From NCBI GenBank assembly GCA_020628065.1, contig JAHDFR010000020.1, forward strand, positions 3,892 through 43,074: a stretch of DNA of 39,183 bases, given 5' to 3'. Source of the DNA: Acidimicrobiales bacterium (GTDB lineage Bacteria > Actinomycetota > Acidimicrobiia > Acidimicrobiales > SZUA-35). The notes beneath the pieces are model-generated. The model saw only the letters and a program-made list of their open reading frames with translations. It did not search any database and was not told the DNA's origin. Position numbers and translations under genes: made by a program. Numbering within the stretch: position 1 is the stretch's first letter; each line of letters begins with the position of its first letter. This document shows positions 7,471 to 15,495 of this stretch, piece after piece.

Positions 7471-8582
7471 AACCAGTATCCGATCTTGGCGTAAGGGTCG
7501 AGCTCCTCGAGACCGTCAAGCGGGTCGTGGGCCGGGGTGGTGATTGCCAGGCCGGCACGTGTGGCGGCGCTGTCGAGAACCTGGCGGGCCATGTCCCGGG
7601 CGAACTGATCGGAGTCTTCAAGGTGGCGGCGCAGCGCCAGATGACCTGCCGGGCGGAGATCGTCCAGGGCCTGGCCTGCGGCTCGACGTACGTTGAAGTT
7701 GCGATCGGCCAGACACCGGCCGATCTGGGTTACCGCGGTCATGACTCCCAGTCGGGCCAGAGCCTCGATGGCGTTGACCCGGACTTCGGCCTCCGGATCT
7801 TGAAGCATCTGCTCGAGTAGCCCGACCGCCATGGTTCCCGTTCCGTTGCCGAGGACGTTGGCTGCCAGGGCTCGGATCTCGTCGTTTTGGGAGCGGGCCA
7901 GGCCGACCACCGGGTCCACCAGCCGCAGATCGGGCAGATGGGCGGCCACACCCAACGCCGACATGACCATTGGGTGCTGATCGCTGTCGAGATGCTGCAG
8001 CAGGCCCGGTACCGCCAGCGGGCCGGCCTGCAAGAGGGAGTGCTGGGCACTTAGGCGTACCGCCGGTGATGGATCTGACAGCAGGCTCAGCATCATTGTC
8101 GTGTGCTGCGCCGCCTCAGTGGCGGCCATGGCTTCAGCTGCCCTGGCACGAACCAGTGGGCTGTCGTCGGTTAGCAGTTCAGTCCGGTCGAAGTCGGGGT
8201 GGGTTATCAGATGATGAAGCTGAGCGGCCTGAACTCGAACCCGCCATCGTTTACTGGAGGCCTTCTTAATGATGTGTTTCTCCAAGCCGGTACTTCTCAC
8301 CAGGGTGCGAAGTCGTTCGTTGGCCTGACCGTCAAGGTCGACCGCTAAACCCTGGACGACGTCAAGTAGCGGTCCCGTTGGCAAGTCCAAGACCTCGTGG
8401 AAGACGTCACCGGCTTCGTTGTGGGTTCCGAAGAGTACGACCTCCATGATCTTGAGGACACGGGTTCGGATCCTGTCGTTCCGCTTGACGATGAGATCCT
8501 TGGCAAAGCCGGTTACCACGTAGAGGAATGTCATGACGCCGACTGATGCCCAGGCGGCGACGAAGATGGCAAAACGATCCAC
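7467..8582 (-). CDS. Membrane-anchored HEAT-repeat protein
   Basis: A 371-residue protein with one N-terminal membrane helix (about residues 5-26) followed by a basic stretch. A long series of alpha-helical HEAT/PBS-lyase-type repeats covers about 110-345, with recurring patterns such as VRARAAEAMA, VRLSAQHSL, VRVNAIEAL and VRRAAGQAL. Such solenoids are protein-binding scaffolds. GTG 8582 has GGAGG seven bases upstream inside the end of the regulator gene. The stop overlaps the GT2 start. Position between a signalling protein and a synthase suggests it links the two at the membrane; this is inference. Confidence 0.82.
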   Translation of the reverse strand: MDRFAIFVAAWASVGVMTFLYVVTGFAKDLIVKRNDRIRTRVLKIMEVVLFGTHNEAGDVFHEVLDLPTGPLLDVVQGLAVDLDGQANERLRTLVRSTGLEKHIIKKASSKRWRVRVQAAQLHHLITHPDFDRTELLTDDSPLVRARAAEAMAATEAAQHTTMMLSLLSDPSPAVRLSAQHSLLQAGPLAVPGLLQHLDSDQHPMVMSALGVAAHLPDLRLVDPVVGLARSQNDEIRALAANVLGNGTGTMAVGLLEQMLQDPEAEVRVNAIEALARLGVMTAVTQIGRCLADRNFNVRRAAGQALDDLRPAGHLALRRHLEDSDQFARDMARQVLDSAATRAGLAITTPAHDPLDGLEELDPYAKIGYWL

Positions 8583-8583
8583 G

Positions 8584-10572
8584 TCAAGCCTCCAAGGCCC
8601 GGCTCAGGCGATGGATGAGCAGCGGAGCACTGAACGGTTTGGTGACATAGTCGTAGGCGCCGAGCTCGAAGGCCCGTTGCAGCTCCATCTCTCGGGACCG
8701 GGTCGCCAATACCACAACGCGGTATCGGCCCAGACCGCCGGCTTCTCTCAGTTGACGCAACATTTGCAGGCCGTCGAGACCCCGTTGGTCAAGCTCCATG
8801 AGAACCACCCTCGGCAGGGGGGGACCGCCGGGACGAGTCAGGTCGTCCATGGCATCGAGGGCCTGTCGGTAGTGCACCACCTTGAGTCCCCGTCGCACGA
8901 GAGTTCCTACCAACACGTCTCCCAGGTTGCGGTCCGGGTCGATCAACATGACGTCAGGGATCTCAGTATCGGTGTCGCGCCAGTCGGCTCGGACGATCAT
9001 CGGTGCGTCTTCGTTCGCAGCCCGATCCAACGCCGCCTGGCCGATTTCCACCAGCTCTTCCAGCGATCGCCCGTCGGCGGGGAATGACACTGCGGCTGAT
9101 CTGACCCCCAGTTCATTGAGCCCGTATTTGGTGTGGACCTGTTCAAGACGGCGGGTGAGAACCTGCCGGGAAGCGCCACGAAGAACAATGACCAACAGGT
9201 CCGGTGAATAGCGGGCGATCACGTCCTCGCTGCGAAACTCGCGGGCGATGTCGTCGGCCAAAGGGTCGATGGTTCCGTCGTTGTCGACACCGAGCGGCAA
9301 CGTCACAAGACCAATGCCGACCGGCTGGTTTTGGCGGAAGGCTGAGAGCAGCAGCCGCTCAATCAGGACGGTTGCCATGCTCCAGGCTTGTAGACTCCGC
9401 TCGCCAACAACGCTACGGACGGGCTCGAGGTGTGCCCGGCGGCGGAGGAGAGCTTTGATGGCCGCGGCCAGATCGTCGGGATCGAGGCTTCCGCCGAAGT
9501 ACCAGTCGGCACCGGCCCGCAGCATGCTGCTTGGGTGCTCATCGTCCCCGATGACAACGACGGCGGCGCGTCTCGTGGCCCGGTCCGACCGGATCACCTG
9601 GACCAGGCTCTCGTTGGTCAGCTGATTGTCGCTGGGGGTTAGCACGACCGCTCGGGCGTGATCAGCTCGGATCACCTCCATCAGGGCGGTCGGCGATCCG
9701 ACAACTGATGCTTCGAGGCCGCGTTCGCTCAACGCCTCCGCCGCCTCGGTGGCATAGTCGCCGACGACGGCCACCGTCGATCTGTAGGTCTGTCGGGCGA
9801 TCTCCCGGCGCACTTCGAGGATGACGGCACCGGGTTTGGTGTCGTCGGTCAAGATGGTGGTGACCCATTCGGCTGCCGCCGCCCGATCTCCAACAGTGCC
9901 CGCCGGTGCCACCAGCACGAAGGGCTTGAGGGGGTAGATCTCCCGCATGCTGCGAAGCAGCGGACGAGCCTGATCCAACTCCGGGTCGTCGACCACGGCC
10001 AGAATTGCCGATGGCATCGGGGCGTTGTGGTCCACACCGTCGGTATGTAGAACAACCGAGAGACCTTGGGCGAAAGCCGACCATACGAGTTCGTCAACCT
10101 CAGCCGAGATCGCTCCAACGACGGCCAGCGGGGCGCTCAGCCTGGGTACCAGCTTTACCTCGGCGACGGTTGTGGCGATGATGGTTCGTGCGTCGTCGAG
10201 TGATGAGGCAAGGGCAACAGCCTTGGTCGGCCCGAGATCGGGAGTTTGAAATTCAGTGGCCGCTTCGCGGAGAAGGTCGGCGGCCTGGCCAAAGCCAAGT
10301 GCGTCGACTTTGACCGCACTGAGTTCGCAGAGTTCCACGGCAGCGTCAACTTCGAAAGGTTCGAGGCTTCGATCGAAGAGCGCCGCCGTTATCTGTTCGA
10401 TCCGGCGTAGCCCCTTTTCGAGCCTGGCGTGAACCCGGTCCCAGGTCTCTTCCAGGGCGCGCTGATTCAACTCTTCCAGGTCATGATTGTCATCACCAAT
10501 GAGCGGTTCACCGCTTGCCACCTGACTCCAGTCGGCAGACCTAAATGGGGGAGTCTGGGCCTTACGACCCAA
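8584..10572 (-). CDS. Multidomain pseudo-signalling protein: Hpt-like, two pseudo-receivers, degenerate GGDEF, receiver
   Basis: A 662-residue soluble protein with a PleD-like order. About 25-125 is a helical Hpt-like region without an obvious histidine. About 150-255 and 270-385 are receiver-like folds lacking the phospho-Asp and Lys. About 390-530 is a diguanylate-cyclase-like fold whose signature reads ARYSPDLL instead of GGDEF, so it should be catalytically dead. About 538-662 is a receiver that keeps the acidic pair (D545, D547), T624 and K645 (TKPF) but has Glu593 at the phosphoacceptor site. Glu can mimic phospho-Asp. It is first in a unit with the HEAT and GT2 genes. Start is TTG 10572; GTG 10524 is an alternative. 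Confidence 0.75.
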   Translation of the reverse strand: MGRKAQTPPFRSADWSQVASGEPLIGDDNHDLEELNQRALEETWDRVHARLEKGLRRIEQITAALFDRSLEPFEVDAAVELCELSAVKVDALGFGQAADLLREAATEFQTPDLGPTKAVALASSLDDARTIIATTVAEVKLVPRLSAPLAVVGAISAEVDELVWSAFAQGLSVVLHTDGVDHNAPMPSAILAVVDDPELDQARPLLRSMREIYPLKPFVLVAPAGTVGDRAAAAEWVTTILTDDTKPGAVILEVRREIARQTYRSTVAVVGDYATEAAEALSERGLEASVVGSPTALMEVIRADHARAVVLTPSDNQLTNESLVQVIRSDRATRRAAVVVIGDDEHPSSMLRAGADWYFGGSLDPDDLAAAIKALLRRRAHLEPVRSVVGERSLQAWSMATVLIERLLLSAFRQNQPVGIGLVTLPLGVDNDGTIDPLADDIAREFRSEDVIARYSPDLLVIVLRGASRQVLTRRLEQVHTKYGLNELGVRSAAVSFPADGRSLEELVEIGQAALDRAANEDAPMIVRADWRDTDTEIPDVMLIDPDRNLGDVLVGTLVRRGLKVVHYRQALDAMDDLTRPGGPPLPRVVLMELDQRGLDGLQMLRQLREAGGLGRYRVVVLATRSREMELQRAFELGAYDYVTKPFSAPLLIHRLSRALEA

Positions 10573-10633
10573 AGTGGGCCGAAAAGCCCGAATGTTGGTG
10601 GACTCTGGTCCGGTATCGACGCGAACTAGAGCC

Positions 10634-10978
10634 TCACTCCGGAAGGCGGAAGCAGTTCTCGATAACGGCGTGGTGTAGTGCTTCTGTTACCTGTCGGCGG
10701 AGCGCGGCGTCAACTACGGAGTCGCTGGTGTCCATTGTCTGGTAGTGGTGAATAGTCAGGCTGACTCCCCGTGTGACTTCGAGGTTCACCGGATCGGTCA
10801 GGATCTCAAATCGAAGGTCGTTGGCGATGATGGACGGCGTAGGCCCTTCGGCCTTCACGCTGAACATGGATGAACCGGCCCGGCGACTCAATGACCACGA
10901 GTACACGGCGTGAGCATTGCGCCACTCTTCAGCCAGTTCGGCTACTGCCACTTCGTTGTCGACCAGTGTCTCGACCAT
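10634..10978 (-). CDS. Conserved-looking hypothetical protein, unrecognised
   Basis: A 114-residue soluble protein that I do not recognise. It has an acidic N-terminus (DNEVAVAELAEEW), a central beta-rich part and a helical C-terminus ending HHAVIENCFRLPE. There is no signal peptide or membrane helix. ATG 10978 is preferred over GTG 10981 because GGAG lies at a usable distance upstream of it. It precedes the regulator-HEAT-GT2 unit by 61 bases on the same strand and could be its first gene. Confidence 0.6.
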   Translation of the reverse strand: MVETLVDNEVAVAELAEEWRNAHAVYSWSLSRRAGSSMFSVKAEGPTPSIIANDLRFEILTDPVNLEVTRGVSLTIHHYQTMDTSDSVVDAALRRQVTEALHHAVIENCFRLPE

Positions 10979-11165
10979 CACCTACTCCATCGGCCCGTTG
11001 AACGGTGCTGGCATCTGACCGTAGTTGATCGTTCAGCCCGATCCGAGGTTCGGATGAGGTAGACGTGTCATCCGATTGGCACAACGACAAGCTGGACTTG
11101 GCATGGTCAATCGGACATAATCTATTTCCGGCGGGTCGAATCAGTCTTTGGTTCTGGGAGGGATC

Positions 11166-11261
11166 ATGAGGGGAAATCGAGTTTTTGCTTTTGCCATTGC
11201 CGTGGTGACGGCGATGATAGCGGCCGCGTCGACGACGCCGGACACACACTGCGAGGCCTAA
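11166..11261 (+). CDS. Possible tiny secreted peptide (31 residues)
   Basis: A short plus-strand frame with a strong ribosome-binding site (GGGAGGG just before ATG 11166). The peptide has a basic start (MRGNR), a hydrophobic core (VFAFAIAVVTAMIAAAS) and a short polar tail with one Cys, as in a Sec signal peptide with almost no mature part. An upstream CTGGAC, 18-bp gap and CATAAT could be its promoter. The rest of 10979-11273 holds no other gene that I can support. It could be a secreted peptide, a small membrane protein, or the remnant of a gene truncated by the converging sigma-factor gene. Confidence 0.45.
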   Translation: MRGNRVFAFAIAVVTAMIAAASTTPDTHCEA

Positions 11262-11273
11262 AGCGTTGCCGGA

Positions 11274-12575
11274 TCAGTTGAAGGTGATGCGGAGAACAGT
11301 CTGATAGCAGAGCCCGTCGCTGGCGCAGATCGAGTAGCGGGCGTAGTCGTCCACATTGCGATGTGCAGCCGAGGGGAGAACGAAGTACAGAGTCGGCCGC
11401 AGTGTGCTCCGGTCGAAACGGAGCCCGCCCTGAGCCGGGGCATCCCACACCGTGAAGGTGTCAGGATCCAATATGAGAGCCGAAGAGGTTGGTCCCAACG
11501 GCACGGCGACTTCAGCGGCACTGGTGCCGCCGGCAAGAGCAAGGTGCTCGCTGGTGGTCACATCGGCCACCTCATCAGGTGGGGGTACCGTGTCGGTCGT
11601 AACCGTTGATGCCACTGTGGTTGATGGTGCCGCCACCGCAGTGACTGTAGGGGTGATGGTGGTCGTGGTGTTGACTTCGGGGGCCTGCTCGCCGGGTTCC
11701 CCGTCGGCCCCGTCGGCCCCGTCGGCTGGCGCGACCTGCTGGTCGCCGGTGTCCGGTGACGGGTCCGCCATCGGTTCATCGACCGCCTGCTCATCTGCTG
11801 GAGGTGGTTGCTGTTCCACCGTCGGTGTCGGCATTGGCTGCTGGCTATCGGTACGGATCTGTTCGATGATCAGCGGATCGTTTGAATCATCGGTGAACGT
11901 GGCCGTTGTCCGATCACTGTCGACTACTGGGGCCGAGTCCTCTTCGGGGGTAGTCGATTCGGTTGGTTCGATCTCGACGTAGTTGGCACCGTCATCGCTC
12001 AACTGGCTGACTGCCACCAGTAGGAGGACAACAGCGGCCACGGCGGCCAAGGCGGCGATGGCCCTGTGCTGCAGGCCTTTGACTGCGGTGATGGACTTGC
12101 CCAGTCGGTGTGCCGTTTCATGGATGGAGAGGTCTTCCATGAACCGCATCTGAATGACTTCGCGTTGTTCAACAGTCAGGTCGGAGATCAGGCTTTCGAC
12201 CGTCATTTGGTCGGCAATGCGATCGTCGAACGAGGACTGACGTTCGTCGGCCACCTCCATGTTGTCGAGCGGTGTCTCGTCCGGCTTGGAGCGACGGCGT
12301 TCGTCGATGAGCCGACTACGGGCTATCGAATGTACGTAGCCCCAAATCTGCTGGTCGGTGTCGAACTGCAGACGGTCGAGGGCCCGAACGAATTCGGCCA
12401 TGACCTGATTGGCCAGCGCCTCGGGCAGTTCCGAGCCCCGTCGGGCCAGGTAGCCCTCAAGATCGGGGAGACACTGCTGAACGAGTTCGTTCGTTGATCG
12501 TTCACAACCATGTCGAGCATCGTAAACGAGCTCAATCAGCGGGACTCTCGTCCGCGCAACCATGCTTCTAGCCAC
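11274..12575 (-). CDS. Membrane-tethered ECF-like sigma factor with extracytoplasmic C-terminal domain
   Basis: The protein has 433 residues. Residues about 25-95 match sigma region 2 (IWGYVHSIARSRLIDERRR) and 133-175 match region 4 (LTVEQREVIQMRF, then GKSITAVKGLQHRA). A single membrane helix (about 173-192) follows directly. A long Thr/Pro/Glu-rich linker includes a short collagen-like GADGADGEPGE stretch. A C-terminal beta-sandwich-like domain (about 340-433) contains YARYSICASDGLCYQ, with two Cys that could pair outside the cell. N-terminus is predicted inside. It is a paralogue of the next gene upstream, which lacks the membrane part. GTG 12575 has AAGGAG nine bases upstream; ATG 12563 is also possible. 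Confidence 0.82.
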   Translation of the reverse strand: MARSMVARTRVPLIELVYDARHGCERSTNELVQQCLPDLEGYLARRGSELPEALANQVMAEFVRALDRLQFDTDQQIWGYVHSIARSRLIDERRRSKPDETPLDNMEVADERQSSFDDRIADQMTVESLISDLTVEQREVIQMRFMEDLSIHETAHRLGKSITAVKGLQHRAIAALAAVAAVVLLLVAVSQLSDDGANYVEIEPTESTTPEEDSAPVVDSDRTTATFTDDSNDPLIIEQIRTDSQQPMPTPTVEQQPPPADEQAVDEPMADPSPDTGDQQVAPADGADGADGEPGEQAPEVNTTTTITPTVTAVAAPSTTVASTVTTDTVPPPDEVADVTTSEHLALAGGTSAAEVAVPLGPTSSALILDPDTFTVWDAPAQGGLRFDRSTLRPTLYFVLPSAAHRNVDDYARYSICASDGLCYQTVLRITFN

Positions 12576-12768
12576 CTCTGAAGACTCCTTGGTTTTGTCG
12601 CACCCACTCGACTGGGCTCCGTACCCGGCCTAGCGGAGGACCCTACACCTGGGTGTTAGGGCCAATGAACCGTATGAACCCCTCCAATAGGGCAAACGGC
12701 GCATCCAGGTCAGATTATCTGCACCTAGCTGCTTCGACCAGAATATTGGTCAAAATAGCCCATAACGG
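12576..12768 (-). promoter_or_regulatory. Intergenic region with candidate promoter, operator and hairpin
   Basis: On the minus strand GATAAT (complement of 12714-12719), preceded by TGCA, could be a -10 box for the membrane-tethered sigma gene. An inverted repeat GACCA-gaatat-TGGTC (12736-12751) covers the place of the -35 box and may be an operator. Closer to the gene, CCCTACACC (12641-12649) pairs with GGTGTTAGGG (12652-12661) with one bulge. That is a hairpin in the leader or a terminator for the preceding sigma gene. All assignments are by pattern only. Confidence 0.4.
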
Positions 12769-13395
12769 TCAAGCGGTGCCGTCGGGTCGACGCTCGTTCT
12801 CTCGGTCTTCGGCCGACGTTTTCGGTGTGGCTTCGTCGGCTTCATCACGTTGCTGTTGCTCGTTCAGAGCCGCCATCGCCCGGTGTTGCAGCCCTTTGAT
12901 CGCCGAGATCGACTTGCCCATTCTGGTAGCCGTCTCCTCCACTGACAGGTCGAGGTAGAACCTCATCTCCAGAACCTGCCGTTGCTCCAATGTGAGATGA
13001 GTCAGCAGGTCGACGAGTGCCAGTCGTTGGGCCAACCGATCCTCGAACAAGTCGGCTGCTTGCGCCCCGATATCTTCCTCGTCGAGCGGGAGATGCTCGG
13101 CTCGTTGTTTGCGCCGCTCGTCAATTAGGCGACTCCGGGCGATCCGATGGAGGTAGGCCCAGACCTGACGGTCGGAGCTGAAACTCAACCGGGGAAGGGA
13201 CAGTACGAATTCGGCCAACACCTGGTTGGTCAGCGCTTCAGCGGTTTCCGCCCCTCGTCGTTGAAGGTAACGGTGTACGCCGGCCCAGCAGTGTCGAACC
13301 AGCTCCTCAACCGCCCGGTCCGATCCGACGTCGGCGTCATCAATCATGCGAAGCAGCACCGACCTCGGTGGTGGTTCCGATTGTCCGGTCGGCAT
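12769..13395 (-). CDS. ECF-like RNA polymerase sigma factor
   Basis: A 208-residue soluble sigma factor with region 2 (VWAYLHRIARSRLIDERRKQR) and region 4 (LTLEQRQVLEMRFYLDLSVEETATRMG, then ISAIKGLQHRAMAAL). It ends in a charged tail of about 35 residues. It aligns along its length with the first 175 residues of the downstream membrane-tethered sigma factor, so the pair arose by duplication. No anti-sigma gene is next to it. ATG 13395 has GAGGGG a few bases upstream. It starts only 34 bases after the FemAB/GNAT-like gene and may be transcribed with the polysaccharide operon. Confidence 0.82.
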   Translation of the reverse strand: MPTGQSEPPPRSVLLRMIDDADVGSDRAVEELVRHCWAGVHRYLQRRGAETAEALTNQVLAEFVLSLPRLSFSSDRQVWAYLHRIARSRLIDERRKQRAEHLPLDEEDIGAQAADLFEDRLAQRLALVDLLTHLTLEQRQVLEMRFYLDLSVEETATRMGKSISAIKGLQHRAMAALNEQQQRDEADEATPKTSAEDRENERRPDGTA

Positions 13396-13429
13396 GCGCC
13401 CCCTCTGATCGGTTTCGTGGCCGGGTGGG

Positions 13430-14461
13430 CTACACGAAATACCGATAAAGGAGGGCGCCCGCCTTTTCGGTGGTTGAGTCCGGCACCTCCGGCTCGGTAA
13501 GCATTCGGGTCAGTTGGCTGAGCAGGGCTCGAGCGTCATCGTTGGGATGATGATCGTCGGGGGTCCAGGTGAATCGGCCAAGCATTGTGTCGATCGTGCC
13601 GAATCGACGTTTGAAGTCGATCAAGCCGGGCTGGTCGGAGCTGCTTCGGCCCAGATCCAGGTGGCTGCATCCAGTCTCCAAGCCGTAGCTCATCGCCTCG
13701 TAGACAACTCGATGGTTGACTCCTTCGCGGCGGAACTCGGGGTCGGAGGCCGCGTATTTGTAGCAGGCCACACCGCCGACTGTCAGCAGAAGACAGCCGC
13801 CAACCACCCGATCGTCGTGACGGCCGATGATCAGGGCACCGTCACCGGCGCTGACATATTCGTTCCACAGCCGCTCGAACAGGTCGTAGGGCTGACACAG
13901 CAAGTTGTACTTGTGGCGACGAACCCCGCGGTGCAATTCGTAGAACTCGCGTAGCTCACTGGTGCTTTCGGCTACCCCGAATTCAAGGTCACTCTGCTGC
14001 GACCGCTTGATCATGCGCTTTGGCATAGAAGAAAACCGGGTCGAGAGCTCGTCGATTTCGCCGTCGAGGGCAATGACCTGTCGTACCGCGGTGGAAGAAA
14101 CCTTGAATCGGTCGTCTTCGGCCACCGGTGCGTCAAGCGCCGTCATCAGCGCCACCGGCACCGAACGGCTGGTCAGCTCATCAGCCAACGCACTCCAGGA
14201 ACCGCCGTCCATAATGGGCGGCAGAACAAAGTCGCTGAAGGGGCCGACAACGATCCGGTCACCACAGATGTCGCTGACGTGTGAATAGGGAACGCCGGTA
14301 ACGAGCTCGTCGCCGTTCCATGAACCGATACCGTCCAGCGGTAGTTCGAAGGTGTCGGCCAGTACGTTCAGCCATCGGGGGCTCAGAAACAGCTCGCCGT
14401 CACAGCCCTCGATGGCTGTTTGCCACTGTGCTGTTGCAAGCGGATTGAAATGCTTGATCAC
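13430..14461 (-). CDS. FemAB/GNAT-like acyl- or aminoacyltransferase
   Basis: A 343-residue protein with the double-GNAT layout of the FemAB/BioF2-like (Acetyltransf_6) group. The C-terminal half carries the typical pattern RHDDRVVGGCLLLTVGGVACYKYAASDPEFRREGVNH with segments YEAMSYGLETGCSHLDLGRS and GLIDFKRRFG. Relatives transfer amino acids to peptidoglycan or acyl groups to exopolysaccharide sugars; in this locus the second role is likelier. GTG 14461 overlaps the stop of the coiled-coil gene (GTGA). It is the last clear member of the leftward polysaccharide operon. The donor is unknown. Confidence 0.75.
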   Translation of the reverse strand: MIKHFNPLATAQWQTAIEGCDGELFLSPRWLNVLADTFELPLDGIGSWNGDELVTGVPYSHVSDICGDRIVVGPFSDFVLPPIMDGGSWSALADELTSRSVPVALMTALDAPVAEDDRFKVSSTAVRQVIALDGEIDELSTRFSSMPKRMIKRSQQSDLEFGVAESTSELREFYELHRGVRRHKYNLLCQPYDLFERLWNEYVSAGDGALIIGRHDDRVVGGCLLLTVGGVACYKYAASDPEFRREGVNHRVVYEAMSYGLETGCSHLDLGRSSSDQPGLIDFKRRFGTIDTMLGRFTWTPDDHHPNDDARALLSQLTRMLTEPEVPDSTTEKAGALLYRYFV

Positions 14462-15495
14462 GACTCTCTCATACCCAGGTGTGCTTCGATAATTGTTTGG
14501 GCGGCGGGGGCGTCGGTTGGTTCAGGAAGCGACGGAGGCGTAACCGGACGACCGCCTCCGGCCTGATGAGCAGGTCGCTGACCAGTGGCCGTGCCGGACA
14601 CCGAACTAGGGGACTGCTCGGATGGCGCCGAGCCGCCGGAGGTGGCCGTTATGCCGATATGAGTGGCGAAGATGCTGGTCGACACCTGGTTCGGTGAACC
14701 GACCCGACTTGTCACCACCGACACCGGACTGCCTGAATCCATGTAGGTCTGCTCCAGTCGTCGGATGACCGAATCGACCGGCAGGTCCCGGTGAGGAATC
14801 CGAACCCGAATGCGTTCCGAGGCCGATGCCTCTTCGGTCCCCGACGGGTCGTCGAACACGACGTCGGCCACCGAACGGGTGTCGACGCAGTACCGCTCCA
14901 GCCGGGTCAGCAGACGGTGCCGCCGAGCAGCAGCCGGCGTCGAAGGCCAGGCCATGATGGCCAGCGGTTCGCCGTCGACCACCAGAACCGAACCCGGTTG
15001 CCCCAGACGACCGCTGATGGACATCAGGTCGCCTGGTCGGGACCGAACCGATTGCAGCTCGATCCGCAACGCCTCGATCTCGCGGGCCAGCTCGGCTTTC
15101 TCCCGTTCCAGCCGGTTCATTTCCCGTTCGTGCGAGTCGCCGGTGCGCTGGAACCGGATCTGCCACTCCTCGATTGCGGCATCGTGGCGCACCTGCAGGT
15201 CGATGAGTTGCCGTTCGCCGACCTCGACCATGTCGTGGATGTGACGTTCGGTCTCGGCCATGGCGGTCTTTAACCGGTCTACCCGGGCCCGCTCCTGAGC
15301 CGCCGTCTGCTGGATATCTCGAACTTCAGACTTGCTGCGCTCAAGTTCGGAGGCCAGACGCTGGGAGTTCTCCCGCTCGGCGTCCCGCTCGGCCAGCAGG
15401 CGTTGCCGATCGGATCGGAGCCGGGTAAGGCTGGCCTCGATCTCGGAGAACACCGCGGCGAAGTCACTTGGGCTTGATGGGTTGGATTCGGTCAT
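14458..15495 (-). CDS. Coiled-coil protein with degenerate NYN/YacP-like domain
   Basis: The protein has 345 residues. About 15-152 is a long Glu/Arg-rich coiled coil. About 168-265 resembles the NYN (YacP/PIN-like) nuclease fold. Landmarks are VLVVDG with D174, VVFDD with D215/D216, an acidic residue D241 before a helix, and SVVTSR where the family usually has T-S-D. The usual D-G-Y-N reads D-G-E-P, so catalysis is doubtful. A Pro/Ser-rich tail follows. It is joined to its neighbours by four-base overlaps on both sides. Role unknown; a scaffold or regulator of polymer export is possible. The NYN call is my own pattern match. Confidence 0.65.
   Translation of the reverse strand: MTESNPSSPSDFAAVFSEIEASLTRLRSDRQRLLAERDAERENSQRLASELERSKSEVRDIQQTAAQERARVDRLKTAMAETERHIHDMVEVGERQLIDLQVRHDAAIEEWQIRFQRTGDSHEREMNRLEREKAELAREIEALRIELQSVRSRPGDLMSISGRLGQPGSVLVVDGEPLAIMAWPSTPAAARRHRLLTRLERYCVDTRSVADVVFDDPSGTEEASASERIRVRIPHRDLPVDSVIRRLEQTYMDSGSPVSVVTSRVGSPNQVSTSIFATHIGITATSGGSAPSEQSPSSVSGTATGQRPAHQAGGGRPVTPPSLPEPTDAPAAQTIIEAHLGMRES

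Noticed and set aside
14479-15273. Long plus-strand open frames opposite the coiled-coil gene and similar frames elsewhere
   Set aside because: They are shadows of GC-rich coding DNA; their composition is Arg/Pro-rich and they carry no recognisable domains.
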